Of a stretch of DNA of 64,000 bases, positions 23,888-34,545 are shown in pieces (position 1 is the first letter of the stretch; each line of letters opens with the position of its first letter). The notes under the pieces were generated by a model. The model searched no databases, was not told the origin of the DNA, and saw nothing but the letters and a program-made list of their open reading frames with translations. This stretch comes from Aureobasidium sp. EXF-3400 (lineage: Eukaryota; Ascomycota; Dothideomycetes; Dothideales; Saccotheciaceae). The translations under genes were made by a program, and so were the position numbers. The stretch is taken from the NCBI GenBank assembly GCA_024195585.1, contig SWBL01000094.1:1-64000 (forward strand). The letters are read 5' to 3'.

Positions 23888-24856
23888 ATGCCTCACGTCA
23901 CCCTTGACGCCGCCGGGATCGTCGCACTTGCTGACCTGGACATCATCGCCCGACGCACTGCGTTGTCCGGAACCTCACGATTCGCCGACGTTCTTGTCCT
24001 ATGCCCTGGCCTCCATACACAACAATCAGCCAGCGATCTGAATCGTGGGGAATTTCCAGCATGTGCAGCGATGACAAGTGGTTACGCTTTCCGAGTCGAG
24101 AATCCAGCGACGGTAGCCTTTCTCCAGAACGTGGGCCGTACAGGACAATTAACGAACGTCAAAGTCGAATTTGCCAAAAGTCATTGCGAGGAGTGGAAGA
24201 CCATCAAGATCTTCTCCAGGACTTTTCCATACGCTTTCTGTTGCGTTCTCACCATTTCTGCTCTGATTGTATTCGCACTGATCCGAGATTGGTGGGCCGT
24301 CACTTCCATCAGTATTTTGTTGTTTGCTCGGCTATGCAACGTCTTCGTCGTCAAGAGACGTGTCGAAAGAGCCGGCGAGTGGAAAGGTGCTAGCGAGCCG
24401 GGTGTTCAGGGCGATCTGCTTGTACTCATGAGCCAGGATCGTTGGATCAGGATTACAGGTGCTGTCGATGATCTAAAAGCAGTGACATCTGGACAGTGGC
24501 TGGCCGAGATGACACCCATAGAACATGCAGTCTCTGCTCTGGCGACGATGCTGGTGTATCTGGATGCTGCATTGACAAGCAATGCTACGCAACTAGGGAA
24601 GATCCTGCTTCTGGTTCTTCTGATAGGCTCTGCTGGTTTCTTGGCTATAGCCAATGAGCAGACCGAAGCTCTGCACATGCATGGTCGTGTGCTGCAGGTC
24701 CAGACGCAGCGCAAGGCTTACGACCGAAGACTGTCCATGGCAAAAGAGCTGATACGATCTTCAGGTAGATCAGACTGGGCGCTGAAACTCGGGTTGGTGA
24801 ATGAAAAGGACTGCGACGAGAAATGTAGCAGCCCAAGCCCCTCGGTGATCATGTGA
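23888..24856 (+). CDS. Unknown membrane protein, four predicted TM segments
   Basis: A 322-aa protein if translation starts at MPHVTLDAAGIVALADLDI; an in-frame ATG at 23603 would give 417 aa, but the added part is Ser/Pro/Met-rich and looks like leader. I do not recognise the family. The N-terminal about 110 residues are soluble-looking. Two hydrophobic segments follow at about 112-132 (FPYAFCCVLTISALIVFALI) and 135-155 (WWAVTSISILLFARLCNVFV). A polar loop contains QGDLLVLMSQDRWIRITGAV and DDLKAVTSGQWL. A second pair lies at about 215-255 (LATMLVYLDAALTS, KILLLVLLIGSAGFLAIA). A charged C-tail ends the protein. It is divergent from the HET gene and 73 bp from the convergent Zn2Cys6 gene. Open frame and domain-like layout support it as real. 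Confidence 0.7.
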   Translation: MPHVTLDAAGIVALADLDIIARRTALSGTSRFADVLVLCPGLHTQQSASDLNRGEFPACAAMTSGYAFRVENPATVAFLQNVGRTGQLTNVKVEFAKSHCEEWKTIKIFSRTFPYAFCCVLTISALIVFALIRDWWAVTSISILLFARLCNVFVVKRRVERAGEWKGASEPGVQGDLLVLMSQDRWIRITGAVDDLKAVTSGQWLAEMTPIEHAVSALATMLVYLDAALTSNATQLGKILLLVLLIGSAGFLAIANEQTEALHMHGRVLQVQTQRKAYDRRLSMAKELIRSSGRSDWALKLGLVNEKDCDEKCSSPSPSVIM

Positions 24857-24929
24857 AGACAGATAGCCATATCAGACAATGATCTTATGATATTCAAGAA
24901 GAAGCCTAGAATGATCAAAAGATCGTCCC

Positions 24930-26769
24930 TTACATGAAGAATTGCCTGAGGATATCTGTTCGAAGAATGATGTCCGAACCCAAGAACCCTGCTTCAAGTT
25001 CAGCATCTGGCGCCCATGCCCAGTGCAGAAGTTGTGTGGTGCGTTGAATAGTACCAGGACCCGATCTCGGGGCGCATGAAACAATGGCATTGGTGAACGC
25101 TGTTTGATCAGCGGGTGTTACAGCACCTGTACCAAGCAAGAAAATCGGCCACAAAAGAAGTGCAGATGAACCTCGTAGAAGATCCATCTGTTGGAAGACT
25201 TTGTGACTTTGCCGGGATATGGCAACGAGGTCCGGATCGAAAGGACCATTCGTCGGATTCAACAACTTGTGCGAGAGAAACAGGCAACCATAGTACCATG
25301 CTTTGGCGGAAAGCAGATTCTTCATCATGAAAGTGTCCGCAGTACCGGAGTCGACATCAAACAGATCTTCTGGAGCCTCCACTGGCGCTCGCCATTTCAT
25401 GATCCTGGTCGAGAGAGAGATTGCGTCGATCAGGTCTTTTCCTTGGAGGGGCAGTCTATCCCTGAGCCAGCCCAATTTGAAGCCCATGTCAAACAGAGGT
25501 GCGCACATACCCACCCAAGGGCATTTACGCCATTGCATATACATGTCTTGTCGAGGACTCCCCGGAAGACACATTGTCTCAAACAACTTCTCGAGATAAT
25601 CGTAGGGCAGTGAAGGAGCGGGCTGGAATAGTCTGTTGTGCACCGCTCGGAAAGAGTAAGCCTCTAGAAGTAGAACTTGATGCATCGATGTTGGTGCCTT
25701 GTTCATCATGCCTGTTCGAACCAGATTATGGGCACCGTTGAGATGCGCAATTCGCATACTAGCAGGTTCATCGGTCCTGGGACTCATCGACTGAGAGAAC
25801 TGGTTAGATCAAAGAACTAGTACTCCGGAGCAGAGAAAGTCATACCTCGAATGTGTGCAACAAAAGTGTCGCTGCAACTTTCCATTCTGGAGATGTCAAC
25901 CCGGTTTCAGTCAGAGCAGTGGCAAGCCCCGAGACTGCTTGTTGGTAATGTACAAGTGCCTTTTGGATACCTCCCGGCTGTGCCTTGTTTACAAAAGCAG
26001 TGCCGCATGATAGCCAGGCATGCATCAGTGAAGAGTTTTGTAGACACAACGGGAGACATAGTTGTGACGCTGGTTGTTCAAGACTGCCATTATCTGGCGA
26101 AATAATGGCCTTGTCGAAGGCAGTCGTGATCTGAATTAATTGACTGGACGTCAGTTTGCTGCGGCTATTAGTCATAGCGCTATAAGATTAGATGTATTAT
26201 TATAAAGCACATACGGTGATACTTTCTTGACTCCGGTTGGAAGGCTGAGAGTGATGCAATTCTCTATGCTGTTATGTGGTGAAGGCGTTTCCCATCCATG
26301 TCCCGCACTATCCGGAGGGAGGGTGCCGTGGTTACTGACTCGTCCTGAATCTCGAAGTACCATTGTAGTTTGGGGCTGAGATTCAGAAGTCATCAACATC
26401 GGGATAGGGCCTCGTCTAGGTTCAATATCAAGACGCGGATGATATCTGCCGCCATCTTCGGAACCCGGTGCATGTGCTGGCCATTCGCAGACAACAGATC
26501 CAGTGCTTTTGCGGCAGCGCACGCAAACCGGCTTCGCGAGATCACACTTCTTCTTCTTCCGGCGACCTGATATAAATGAAGTTAACCGGAGAGTCCATTG
26601 TCCGTACAAGAGCCGCGTAATACAGAAACTGATCCGCACAGGCCCGTCGGATCGTATAAGATGGTTAGGAGTACTTACATGGTAGACAGCCCAGATCTGT
26701 ACGTGTGCGCTTGGGCTTGACGTCCGCTGCGACCAAACCGCCGGAAGACAGCTCGAAATTAGCAAACAT
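24930..26769 (-). CDS. Zn2Cys6 transcription factor with fungal-specific C-terminal domain
   Basis: A 540-aa predicted nuclear regulator. Exons are 26679-26769, 26215-26566, 25846-26164 and 24930-25790. The binuclear zinc cluster is residues 28-57: C28-LP-C31-RRKKKK-C38-DLAKPV-C45-VR-C48-RKSTGSVV-C57, rebuilt exactly across the first intron. A polar linker follows. The remainder is helical and resembles the fungal_trans_2 regulatory domain: SSLMHAWLSCGTAFVNKA, VHYQQAVSGLATALTETGL, KVAATLLLHTFE, then LLLEAYSFRAVHNRLF and LLRGSSALLLWPIFLLGTGA. The acceptor of intron 2 is ambiguous between 26164 and 26158; both keep frame and differ by two residues. No target pathway can be read from context. 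Confidence 0.88.
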
Positions 26770-27295
26770 GACACGATTCTAGCAGTACAGAACGGGCGTA
26801 TTGTGGAGTGAGGTTCGCGAATCGCCATCCATACCTGTGGGAGCGGCTGGCCCAACCGAGACTAGACTAATGCGCCAAGATCTTCACACCTAGAAGGAAG
26901 CCCCTCCGAACACATTGGCCATGAGTACATTGCTCATCGCTAGGAATCATCCAATCAATGTAGGTATAAGAAATATGGAAGCACGCGAACTTTTGGCTAG
27001 AAAATGTCGGAGTAACGACTAACGCTGAAAAAGCAATGGTTTGGTGATGGGTAAGGTTAAAGGTTCCGTTAAACTATGCTTGTTAAATTACGAGAACTCA
27101 AGAACTCTAGCAAGTCGATTGTTCTTATCAGTCACGTTTTGGTTCATGCCTGCGACGGTAGAACTGTCATTTGCTATAAATTCTGTATCATCACTTATGA
27201 GAATGGATGGATGATCTAGAAAAGCGCGATTCCAACATTATTTTGGGAAGGTACAAGCGAGGAACAAGATAAGTCGGAGTTTTATGGGTATTGCT
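26770..27295. other. Intergenic, upstream of the Zn2Cys6 gene
   Basis: A 526-bp AT-rich gap that must contain the promoter of the Zn2Cys6 gene and the 3' UTR of SFM1. No gene seen. Confidence 0.5.
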
Positions 27296-28018
27296 CTACA
27301 AAAGGTCATCGATACCACGCTCGGAGTCCTTCTTGATGAGATCGATCATGCCCTAGAGGTTTCGTCAGTATGTAAAGAACATGTCATTCAGAAACGGTAC
27401 ACGTACGTCAGGGAAGATGGGATTGCCCTCCTTGTCAAGTACATAACGGAAAGGCATCTCGGTGCTCTCATGCTCGTCGACCTTGATCTCCGGGTGATCA
27501 ACGTATTTGATGTTCTCCAGCTCGATACGATCTTGAACAACAATTCTGGTGGTGCGCACTGCTGTGTCGGTAGTCATCTGTACGGGTCCGAGACGACGTC
27601 CTTGGTAACCCTTCTTACGAAGCTCTGAAGTACGGTCTACCAGTGCATTAGAAACCATATCACGGCCAGATTCAAATGTCATACCTCTTGGTGGGTCGTC
27701 GCCGAGGATACCTCCGAAAAGGAAGATGTCGAAGTTGTCGCCATCCTCAGGGCTGAGCTCCTTGGTGGCTGCAGGGTCGAGCAGGCAGACACGGTCCTTC
27801 TTGTCTGCATAGATCTCCTCGATACCACGGTGCTCAACATTCAGTTCAGTGACGTTCTTGAGGGACTCTGGTAGTTGAAGCTCATGAGGAACAGATGTGA
27901 GGTAGAAGGCAGATCCTGAAGCGGCGGTTTCTCTAGCGATACACTTGTATTCTAAAGCCGACCATTGTTCAAGTTCAGGGTCGAGATGCTCGACGATAAA
28001 AGTCTTGTTGCCGGACAT
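27296..28018 (-). CDS. SFM1: SPOUT-type protein arginine methyltransferase Sfm1
   Basis: Yeast Sfm1 methylates an arginine of ribosomal protein uS3 in the cytosol; it is a SPOUT-fold enzyme (old name DUF431). The 222-aa product comes from exons 27407-28018 and 27296-27352. Family segments visible are FIVEHLDPELEQWSALEYKC, VCLLDPAATKELSPEDGD, the S-adenosylmethionine knot region FDIFLFGGILGDDPPRGMTF and RRLGPVQMTTDTAVRTTRIV. The conserved tail MPFRYVLDKEGNPIFPDGMI is rebuilt across the 54-nt intron (GTACGT to CTCTAG). The protein ends ERGIDDLL. Length agrees with yeast Sfm1 (about 213 aa). The next gene upstream, IGO1, is divergent at 1.3 kb. Confidence 0.92.
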
Positions 28019-29349
28019 GTTCTACAAGCGATCAGAAATGCCATTGATATAAGTTTCCTATGCCGGAGGTCTGTTGCCGACTTACGATCTAGTACTCGAA
28101 TCGTTCGATACTTTGCTTTTGTGTATTAATATAGGAGACAGAGTAAATTTTGAAAATTTCAGATGTTGGTATATCAGCAGTGGACAAAACTTGTTGCTGG
28201 AATAAAACACAAACACGATGAGTGCTTTCGTGATTTTCCAAAACTTTTGTTCAAAGCCGAAACTGTCGTATTTTGCGGAGAGGAACAAGCATCGTGGGGA
28301 AGTAGAGGAAAAGCGCCAGGGATTTGTTATACAGCACAGCATATGAGTCCAGCCAATCACTCGCGTAGTCAAAAGGCCAGGCGTCGGATAGCAGATACCC
28401 TGTGCTTTTTATCAAGCTCTTAGTGTGGGAGCTCGCATGGTGCAGCTGCATCGAGCTATGTTCTCGGAGTCATGCTCCAGTCAGCCATCCGGCAAAGGAA
28501 TCTCGATAACGAGAAGTGAGGGATACAACGAATTGCTCTTCATATGGAGACTTTCACTATGATCTTGTTCGATACTACTCTTTGAAATCCAAAAGGGCAT
28601 CGAGCAGGCCTCAAAACAAGCCAAATGGTCAAGCCAAGGATGAGCGCTGCATGACCACGAGCGAACAAAGTAAAGATCAGAGCTGAAGACTAAAGCCTCA
28701 GTGAAAGGCTAGGCAAACGTTGTAGAAAGGGACAGAAAGACGGTAACACAAGCTAGGGAGAGCTCTTCGTACGTACCGTACCCCTCTTTCAACCTCACTG
28801 CTCTTATCAAAAACTACCAAAACCTTTCCATCACTGAACACATCCAAAGAACAAGTCAATTGCGTGCCAAGCACGAGCCTAAAGCTTCCAGCAGCAAGCA
28901 CGAAACCGTACCAAAGCAAGGGCAGCAACATCGGAACGTGCGTCAAGAGTGTTTCGTCATACGTTTCACGCGACCACCGCCTTTTGACCGAGCGATTGAT
29001 TGACATTGGGCAGCAGCAGCAAGCACTCGATAAACGACAACGACAGCACAGTGAACAACGAAAGCAGCGTTCACCTCGTATCAGATCAAATCCCTTTGTG
29101 CCGAATCCGAGAAGAACCCCAGCTTTCGCAAGAGCCGGGCTTAGTCAAGCGACGACATCACCCTGGTGAACAAAGCCCGACTTAGCTATCGACTTTCTTT
29201 GCTGCCACACCAATCGCACTTCTCTCCCTTGCGAACCCAGCTTGCGCACAACTACAAACGCGACCTCAATTCTTCCTGGCGAAGACATACGCTCCTCCTA
29301 TCCACCTATCTATCGCAAAGGTCCAGCACCTTGCGACAAGCCCGCCATC
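28019..29349. promoter_or_regulatory. Divergent region SFM1 / IGO1, long IGO1 leader
   Basis: About 1.3 kb between divergent starts. From about 28780 the plus strand is rich in CAA, AGCA and CT tracts like a long fungal 5' leader. It contains short upstream ATG frames (for example 28864-29169) that could act as uORFs for IGO1. No conserved protein is seen. Confidence 0.45.
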
Positions 29350-29953
29350 ATGAACCCCCACCAGAACAACAAGGTCGACATTAACGTGAGATCTCCGTCC
29401 GCTGCCATATGCACCTCCCGACTTATCATATCTCCACAGGCCATGTCACCCGACGAGCAGCGTTTGTTCCGCATGTACGGCAAGCTCCCCGACAAGAAGA
29501 ACCTGCTGCAGAACAAGCTCAAGGTATACACATTTCAGCCTCGATCTTGAACCAAACGACTGACGCGCAAATGCACAGGGCCAAGAGCGCAAATACTTTG
29601 ACAGCGGCGACTACGCTCTCAGCAAGGCCGGCAAAGCAGGCGATGTAGGCGTCACCAGCATCGGCGTCGAACACCCCTCACCAGACACCATCCCCCACCT
29701 CTCCTCGTCACCGAGCACCCAGACCCCCGGCAACCCTAACGGCAACCCCGGTCTCAGCCTACAGCCCACTCAAAGCCACAGCTCCTACGTGTCGGGCAGC
29801 CCCGTCAAGGAAGGCAGTATTCTGCAGAGGGGCATGAGTGTCGATGATCAGGACGGCGAGATGAAGAGTGCCATGGAGAAGCGTGCACAGGCTGCTTCGT
29901 CATCGAGCCTTTCGCCGTCGTCCGAGAGTGATGCTGTGCCCATTCGTCAATAG
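29350..29953 (+). CDS. IGO1: Endosulfine-family PP2A inhibitor (Igo1)
   Basis: Small phosphoprotein of the Greatwall/Rim15 pathway: once phosphorylated it inhibits PP2A-B55 and promotes quiescence and nutrient-limitation responses. The 164-aa product comes from exons 29350-29385, 29440-29523 and 29579-29953. The core is AMSPDEQRLFRMYGKLPDKK, LLQNKLKGQERKYFDSGDYA, with the invariant FDSGDY phosphosite at Ser49. The rest is Ser/Pro/Asn-rich and disordered, as usual for the family. Introns 1 and 2 (54 and 55 nt) interrupt the core and are confirmed by it. The C-terminus after residue 60 is longer than in yeast Igo1 only by low-complexity sequence. Downstream is a short GGTCAA repeat, then convergent RSM25. 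Confidence 0.95.
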
Positions 29954-30514
29954 GAGACGTACATTTTTGCCTTTGACCCAGGCATTTCTGGGACCACACT
30001 CAAGACTCTGGCTGTGGAGATTGTCAACAAGACATGGCATGATGATAGGGCGATAGAGTCACATCGAGGTGGTCAAGGTCAAGGTCAAGGCCAAGGTCAG
30101 GAACAGGCGTTGGACCGGCAGGGAGTGCAGGAGTTGTTTTCATTTCGCCCACATTGTTGTCTTTTTTTGTTCTTGTGTTTTCCATATTCCACCCCTTTTG
30201 ATTGTCCTCTTGACGAGAGCAACTGGACATCTGAGGAGGTGTTTGATCCATCATCCACACAGCACTTTTTGTTTTTGTCTGTACGTTTACTCCATGGTTT
30301 CTTTTTCGTTCACTCGTTTCGACCTTCTCTTCGGTGTAGCTATTCTGATTGGACACTGGATTGTCTTTTGCAGACAATATTCAATCTGAGTCTCTTGGTT
30401 CGCCATATTGAAACGTAAATGTGATGATACAAATTTGATGTCCTCCAAAGACGAGTGACAAACTATAGCTATACATGAAACTTCTTTCCTTTGACATGCA
30501 AAATGTACAATTCT
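29954..30514. other. Convergent 3' region IGO1 / RSM25 with GGTCAA repeat
   Basis: 561 bp between two 3' ends. It holds a short direct repeat of GGTCAA with variants at about 30071-30100 and T-rich sequence at 30130-30330 consistent with 3' UTR. No gene is supported. Confidence 0.55.
30071..30100 (+). repeat. Hexanucleotide GGTCAA repeat, about five units
   Basis: Three perfect GGTCAA units followed by GGCCAA and GGTCAG variants, in the IGO1 3' flank. Short simple-sequence repeat without known role. Confidence 0.85.
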
Positions 30515-31925
30515 TTATGCATGGACGAAAGCACTCCCTTGGGCATTCTGACCTCTCTTGCTACCGGGAACACTAGCCTCCACCTCATCCAAAGCAGACA
30601 TGACATCCGCATCAGTCTCGGGATCCAGAGGACTATCCAGATCACGACCACTGCCCGAAGAGCTCGAGAGCTGCTTGATAGCCATAATCTCCTTGGCGGC
30701 CCATCCACGCCACTCTTCGTACTTCTGATCCTCGAGCTCCATGCCAACAGCCAATGGCGAAGGGCCAAACTCGGCGCCAGTCCAGAGGGCTTCCTCACGG
30801 GCGACGCGGCGCTCGATTTCCTGTGTGTGGCGGACTTCGTAGAACTCCTTACGGGCCTTGTCATAGGCGCCGGCCTTTGTGTAAGCTGGGTATGTGTCTG
30901 GCTCAGCGCTAGGAAGAGTGGGGCTGAGGATGTCGGTGGTCTTGAGGTTGAGGGTGGAGGCGAGGTAGGAGAGAAGACCAGAGACGTTTGCGGAGGCGTT
31001 GCGGTAGTAGGAGAGGGAGACTGGCAGAACGTTGAAAGGCTCTTCGGCGAAGGGCTTGATGGTGGATTCGGGCTGGAGGGTCAGGCCGATGTTGAATTGC
31101 TTGCCGATGGCCGCAAGGTCGGTGTTTCGTAGTGTTTCCGCGAGGGTCTCGGAGTGTATGAGGGCGATACTGAAAGAGCGCTTGTTGATGGAGGAAGTGT
31201 CGAGGGATTTTTCAGCAAGAGTCTTGTTCAAGTGCTTGACGGCATCCTTGAATTGATGGGGGTATTTGGGGTGATATGTCAGGTAGAGGTTGACAGGCAC
31301 GTTGGCATCGACATCGGTGTATTCGGTCCTTGATGGCAACTGGCTGGTGTGCAGATCGACGGCGTACTCTTCTTTGAACAGAGGTCTAAGAGACTCCTGG
31401 AACTCGTCAGACCGTAGGTAGTCGAGCAGTTGTGGGCTAGCGGAGAAATCGAGTTCATGGCGAAGCAGGCCCATGAGCCATGCTTGTCTCTGGACCAGAC
31501 TGTAGATGATCAGCGGGTGCAGAATTAAGCGTCTTAACGGATTGTACACACCTCTCTCCATCAACCTGCTTGGTGGGCTGGTCTAGCTGACTCCAATCGA
31601 ACTTCTGGTAATCCTTGCCGTCATCCTCGAGAACCTGTCTAGGTCTTGCCAACTCCCAAGGGTGGTCGCCGAAGAAGTCGAGTCTGAGCTGATCCTCTGG
31701 GTACTGAAGCTTGACGGGCTGGAAGAGTTTGCTGGCCTTTCTGCCTTTGCGCTGGGCGGGTTGCAATGGCGGACGCACGAGACGTTCTGATGGCGGTAGG
31801 TCGCCGATGATCTGGTACCACGGCGGAGCAGGTGAAGAGGTGGTTGCGCCCCTGAAATCACGGGCCTGGAGGAGACGTGTGGCGGCCTGGTGTACGCGCT
31901 GAGGCGCAAAATTGTATCGACCCAT
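30515..31925 (-). CDS. RSM25: Mitochondrial small-subunit ribosomal protein mS23 (Rsm25)
   Basis: Fungal component of the mitoribosome small subunit. The 452-aa product comes from exons 31552-31925 and 30515-31499. It opens MGRYNFAPQRVHQAATRLLQ followed by PPWYQIIGDLPPSERLVRPP, the diagnostic mS23 start. Other family segments are KLFQPVKLQYPEDQLRLDFF, DHPWELARPRQVLEDDG and DWSQLDQPTKQVDGERSLVQ, the last restored across the 52-nt intron. Yeast Rsm25 is about 264 aa; here the central and C-terminal parts (after about residue 250) are clearly longer, a trend seen in filamentous fungi. It is head-to-head with a PPR protein gene across only 270 bp, which suggests shared control of mitochondrial translation genes. 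Confidence 0.9.
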
Positions 31926-32195
31926 GGCTGGCGTCTTTCTGGCGGGTCAATCGAGAGTCGCTCTTTCCTTGAATAATTCGAGATTCCCGTCTGGCAGCGG
32001 AGCGGAATAGACGGTGCTTGGCGGCAGTGCGGAGGTGCGGCAGCCAATCAGCGGGCGGTTGATGTGCGGTCGGTAATGTTGAAAGTCGGACTTTTAGTTT
32101 TCGACTATCAACAGAGGCCACTGCCAGGGCGGAATGTACTGATTGATATGCTCGGGGAATGTCGATTGCTCGTCTGACACAATGCTCGCCGCTTC
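31926..32195. promoter_or_regulatory. Bidirectional promoter, RSM25 / PPR protein
   Basis: Only 270 bp lie between the two divergent start codons, so this segment very likely serves both genes. No TATA box is evident, as expected for housekeeping mitochondrial genes. Confidence 0.6.
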
Positions 32196-34055
32196 ATGTC
32201 CCTCCTTGGCTCCTTTTCCCGCACCCAGAGCGGCTCCTCTCTGCACAAGAAGCCCACTACAGCCTCGATCATGACAGCCCTGTGTCCTCGCCGCAACCAC
32301 CTGTCGACCTCCAATCCCTTCGACCAAGACTCGCCTCGCCATCGCCGCGACCTCCACATCCTCTCTAGGCGTCCCGCTCCTCCTCCTTCTCGCACTCTGA
32401 CCCCCGAGTCTGCCGAATCTCTCTTCCTCGAAGCTCTCTCGCGTGCGAGCCTGTGTCGGAAACATGCTCGTCACTCATCTACTATAACCCGACCTTCTCC
32501 TTCAAAGAGCTCCTCAACTACTCGCTCCGCACGCTTCACAACAACCTCTCCCACCAGAACACCACCTCAATCGTCCGCTGTCGAGCTCTTATCCGACGAA
32601 TCTTCCCATCCCGCACCCATCCACATTTCACGTCACGAGCTGCGTTCTATAGTCGACCAATACGATTATGCAGGCTACCAAGAAGATCCTCCTCCGAACA
32701 GAGACTCCTACCACGACGAATCCCCACCGACCACCCATGTGCACTATGCCAGTCAGATACCCGCTAGAGAGCCCTTGATCGCCCAATCGACTCTCGACCA
32801 AGAAGCCATTGATTATTTCAACCTCCTTTTACAAGACAAGGGCACCCCGAACGCTCCGCTCTACAAAGCATACAAGGCCATACCACAACCGCGGCCGCAA
32901 TACCTTCAGAACGATCCCATCCGCTCACTGATGCATCGGCTGGGTGTTGTCGAATTCAAAGACGAACAGACAATGCAGCGATACCTCAGTGTTGTCGATG
33001 ATATGTTAACTGCAGACGTCCCCATGACGAGGTCAGAATGGAACAGTGCCATGAGTTTTGCTGGTCGCTATCTTCGCAAAGTCGGTGATGTCCAGGTCGA
33101 AACTGCCACTCAGATCTGGTTACGTATGGAGAACGAAGCGGGTATCTCAAGCAGTGCTACCACCTTCAGTATTCTGTTCGATGTCGCCACTAAAGCGGGC
33201 AAATTTGCGCTCGCCGACGTTGTGGTTAAAGAGATGATGCAGCGACAGATTGAACCCAATCGCTATTTTCGCACAAACATAATCTACTGCCATGGCCTCA
33301 AGCGCGATGGTGCCGCCGTTAGAAAGGCCTACCAGGACTTTGTTGATGCCGGCGAGATCATTGACACGCTGGTTTTGAACTGCGTCATTGTCAGTCTGAT
33401 CAATGCTGGTGAGCCGTCCGCTGCCGAGTACATTTTCGAGAAAATGAAGGCTCTCGGATCAGAATCTGCTCCTACTGCAAACATCAAAGGATGGAAAGCT
33501 CAGCGCCACCTGGGCAAGGTCCTAGATCGAGCAGGAAAAACACTTCGCGAGGAGCCTAAGCGACGAGTTGCTGTGCAAAACGTCACTCCGATCACACCGA
33601 ACTTGCATACCTATCGCCTGCTGATCAAATATCATGCTCACGAATCTGGTAATATAGATCGTATCAGCGAATTGCTCGACGAGATGCAACAGATGGGCAT
33701 CCAGATTCACGGATCCATCTTCTATCAGATCATACGTGGCTTCAGCATTCACGGAGGCATTCGATACTCTTCATGGAACAAGAAGAAGTTGGACAGCTTC
33801 TGGGAGATCTTCTGTCAGTTTGTTGAGAGAGACAAAGATGCCGAGCAGCAACACGGTGATTGGATATCCGAGGAAGATAGAGGCTGCTATCTCAGTATCT
33901 CCATGGTCAAAATTGTTCTCGATGCGTACCACAAGGTCACGGGCCCAGAGAACACCAGGAAGATGTGGGAAGAGATCAAAGAGGTCTGGAAACCGAACGA
34001 GCAGGATGAAGAATATGTAAATTCAGGGCTGGAATATAACTTGGCTAGATCTTGA
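32196..34055 (+). CDS. Pentatricopeptide-repeat protein, probably mitochondrial
   Basis: A single-exon 619-aa protein. The first about 150 residues are Arg/Ser/Pro/Thr-rich without hydrophobic stretches, fitting a mitochondrial presequence plus disordered linker. From about residue 190 there are helical hairpins of PPR type: SSATTFSILFDVATKAGKFA, LADVVVKEMMQRQIEPNRYF, DTLVLNCVIVSLINAGEPSA, AEYIFEKMKALGSE, LHTYRLLIKYHAHESGNIDR and ISELLDEMQQMGIQIHGSIF. PPR proteins bind organellar RNA and act in its processing or translation; the specific target cannot be read. The neighbour across the shared promoter is mitoribosomal mS23, which supports a mitochondrial role. The first ATG at 32196 is used; a later ATG (residue 26) is possible. 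Confidence 0.85.
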   Translation: MSLLGSFSRTQSGSSLHKKPTTASIMTALCPRRNHLSTSNPFDQDSPRHRRDLHILSRRPAPPPSRTLTPESAESLFLEALSRASLCRKHARHSSTITRPSPSKSSSTTRSARFTTTSPTRTPPQSSAVELLSDESSHPAPIHISRHELRSIVDQYDYAGYQEDPPPNRDSYHDESPPTTHVHYASQIPAREPLIAQSTLDQEAIDYFNLLLQDKGTPNAPLYKAYKAIPQPRPQYLQNDPIRSLMHRLGVVEFKDEQTMQRYLSVVDDMLTADVPMTRSEWNSAMSFAGRYLRKVGDVQVETATQIWLRMENEAGISSSATTFSILFDVATKAGKFALADVVVKEMMQRQIEPNRYFRTNIIYCHGLKRDGAAVRKAYQDFVDAGEIIDTLVLNCVIVSLINAGEPSAAEYIFEKMKALGSESAPTANIKGWKAQRHLGKVLDRAGKTLREEPKRRVAVQNVTPITPNLHTYRLLIKYHAHESGNIDRISELLDEMQQMGIQIHGSIFYQIIRGFSIHGGIRYSSWNKKKLDSFWEIFCQFVERDKDAEQQHGDWISEEDRGCYLSISMVKIVLDAYHKVTGPENTRKMWEEIKEVWKPNEQDEEYVNSGLEYNLARS

Positions 34056-34545
34056 GGACTCTCAGGAGGCATTGTAACACTAAATGTAACCCTTCATGTA
34101 CAAACGAATTTCAAGGATCAAAGAGTATTTTCAATATTAATCATGCGTATTGTTTACCACTCTATGTAGTGATTAGGTCAATGGACTATCTCTAAACATC
34201 ATATTTACCACTTTATAATGAGACATCTGCCTTCGATTTACATGCTTAAAGTGGTATACAAGAATGTCCGTGCGCCAACGCGAACTGCAGGCTGCTCTTG
34301 CCTGACCACCTTCTCAAACCTACCTTTCAAGCCTTCCCTCCACTTTCGCTCCAATTTACATGTTCCGAGGAGCTCTGTGACGCGTCAAACTCCACAAGTA
34401 CTAGCATATTGACTAGAATGGTGCGATTGCCAATCGATTCAGTGTTGCCTGTTTTGCCGTCTGGTTGAAGCCTTGAGGAAAGCCATCAGTCGCCTCCTAG
34501 TACAACCAACCTCATTCAACACAACTTATCGATCAAACACCAAAT
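34056..34545. other. Intergenic, AT-rich
   Basis: 490 bp between the PPR and RecQ genes, AT-rich at 34080-34260. Contains the PPR 3' UTR and RecQ promoter. No gene seen. Confidence 0.5.
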
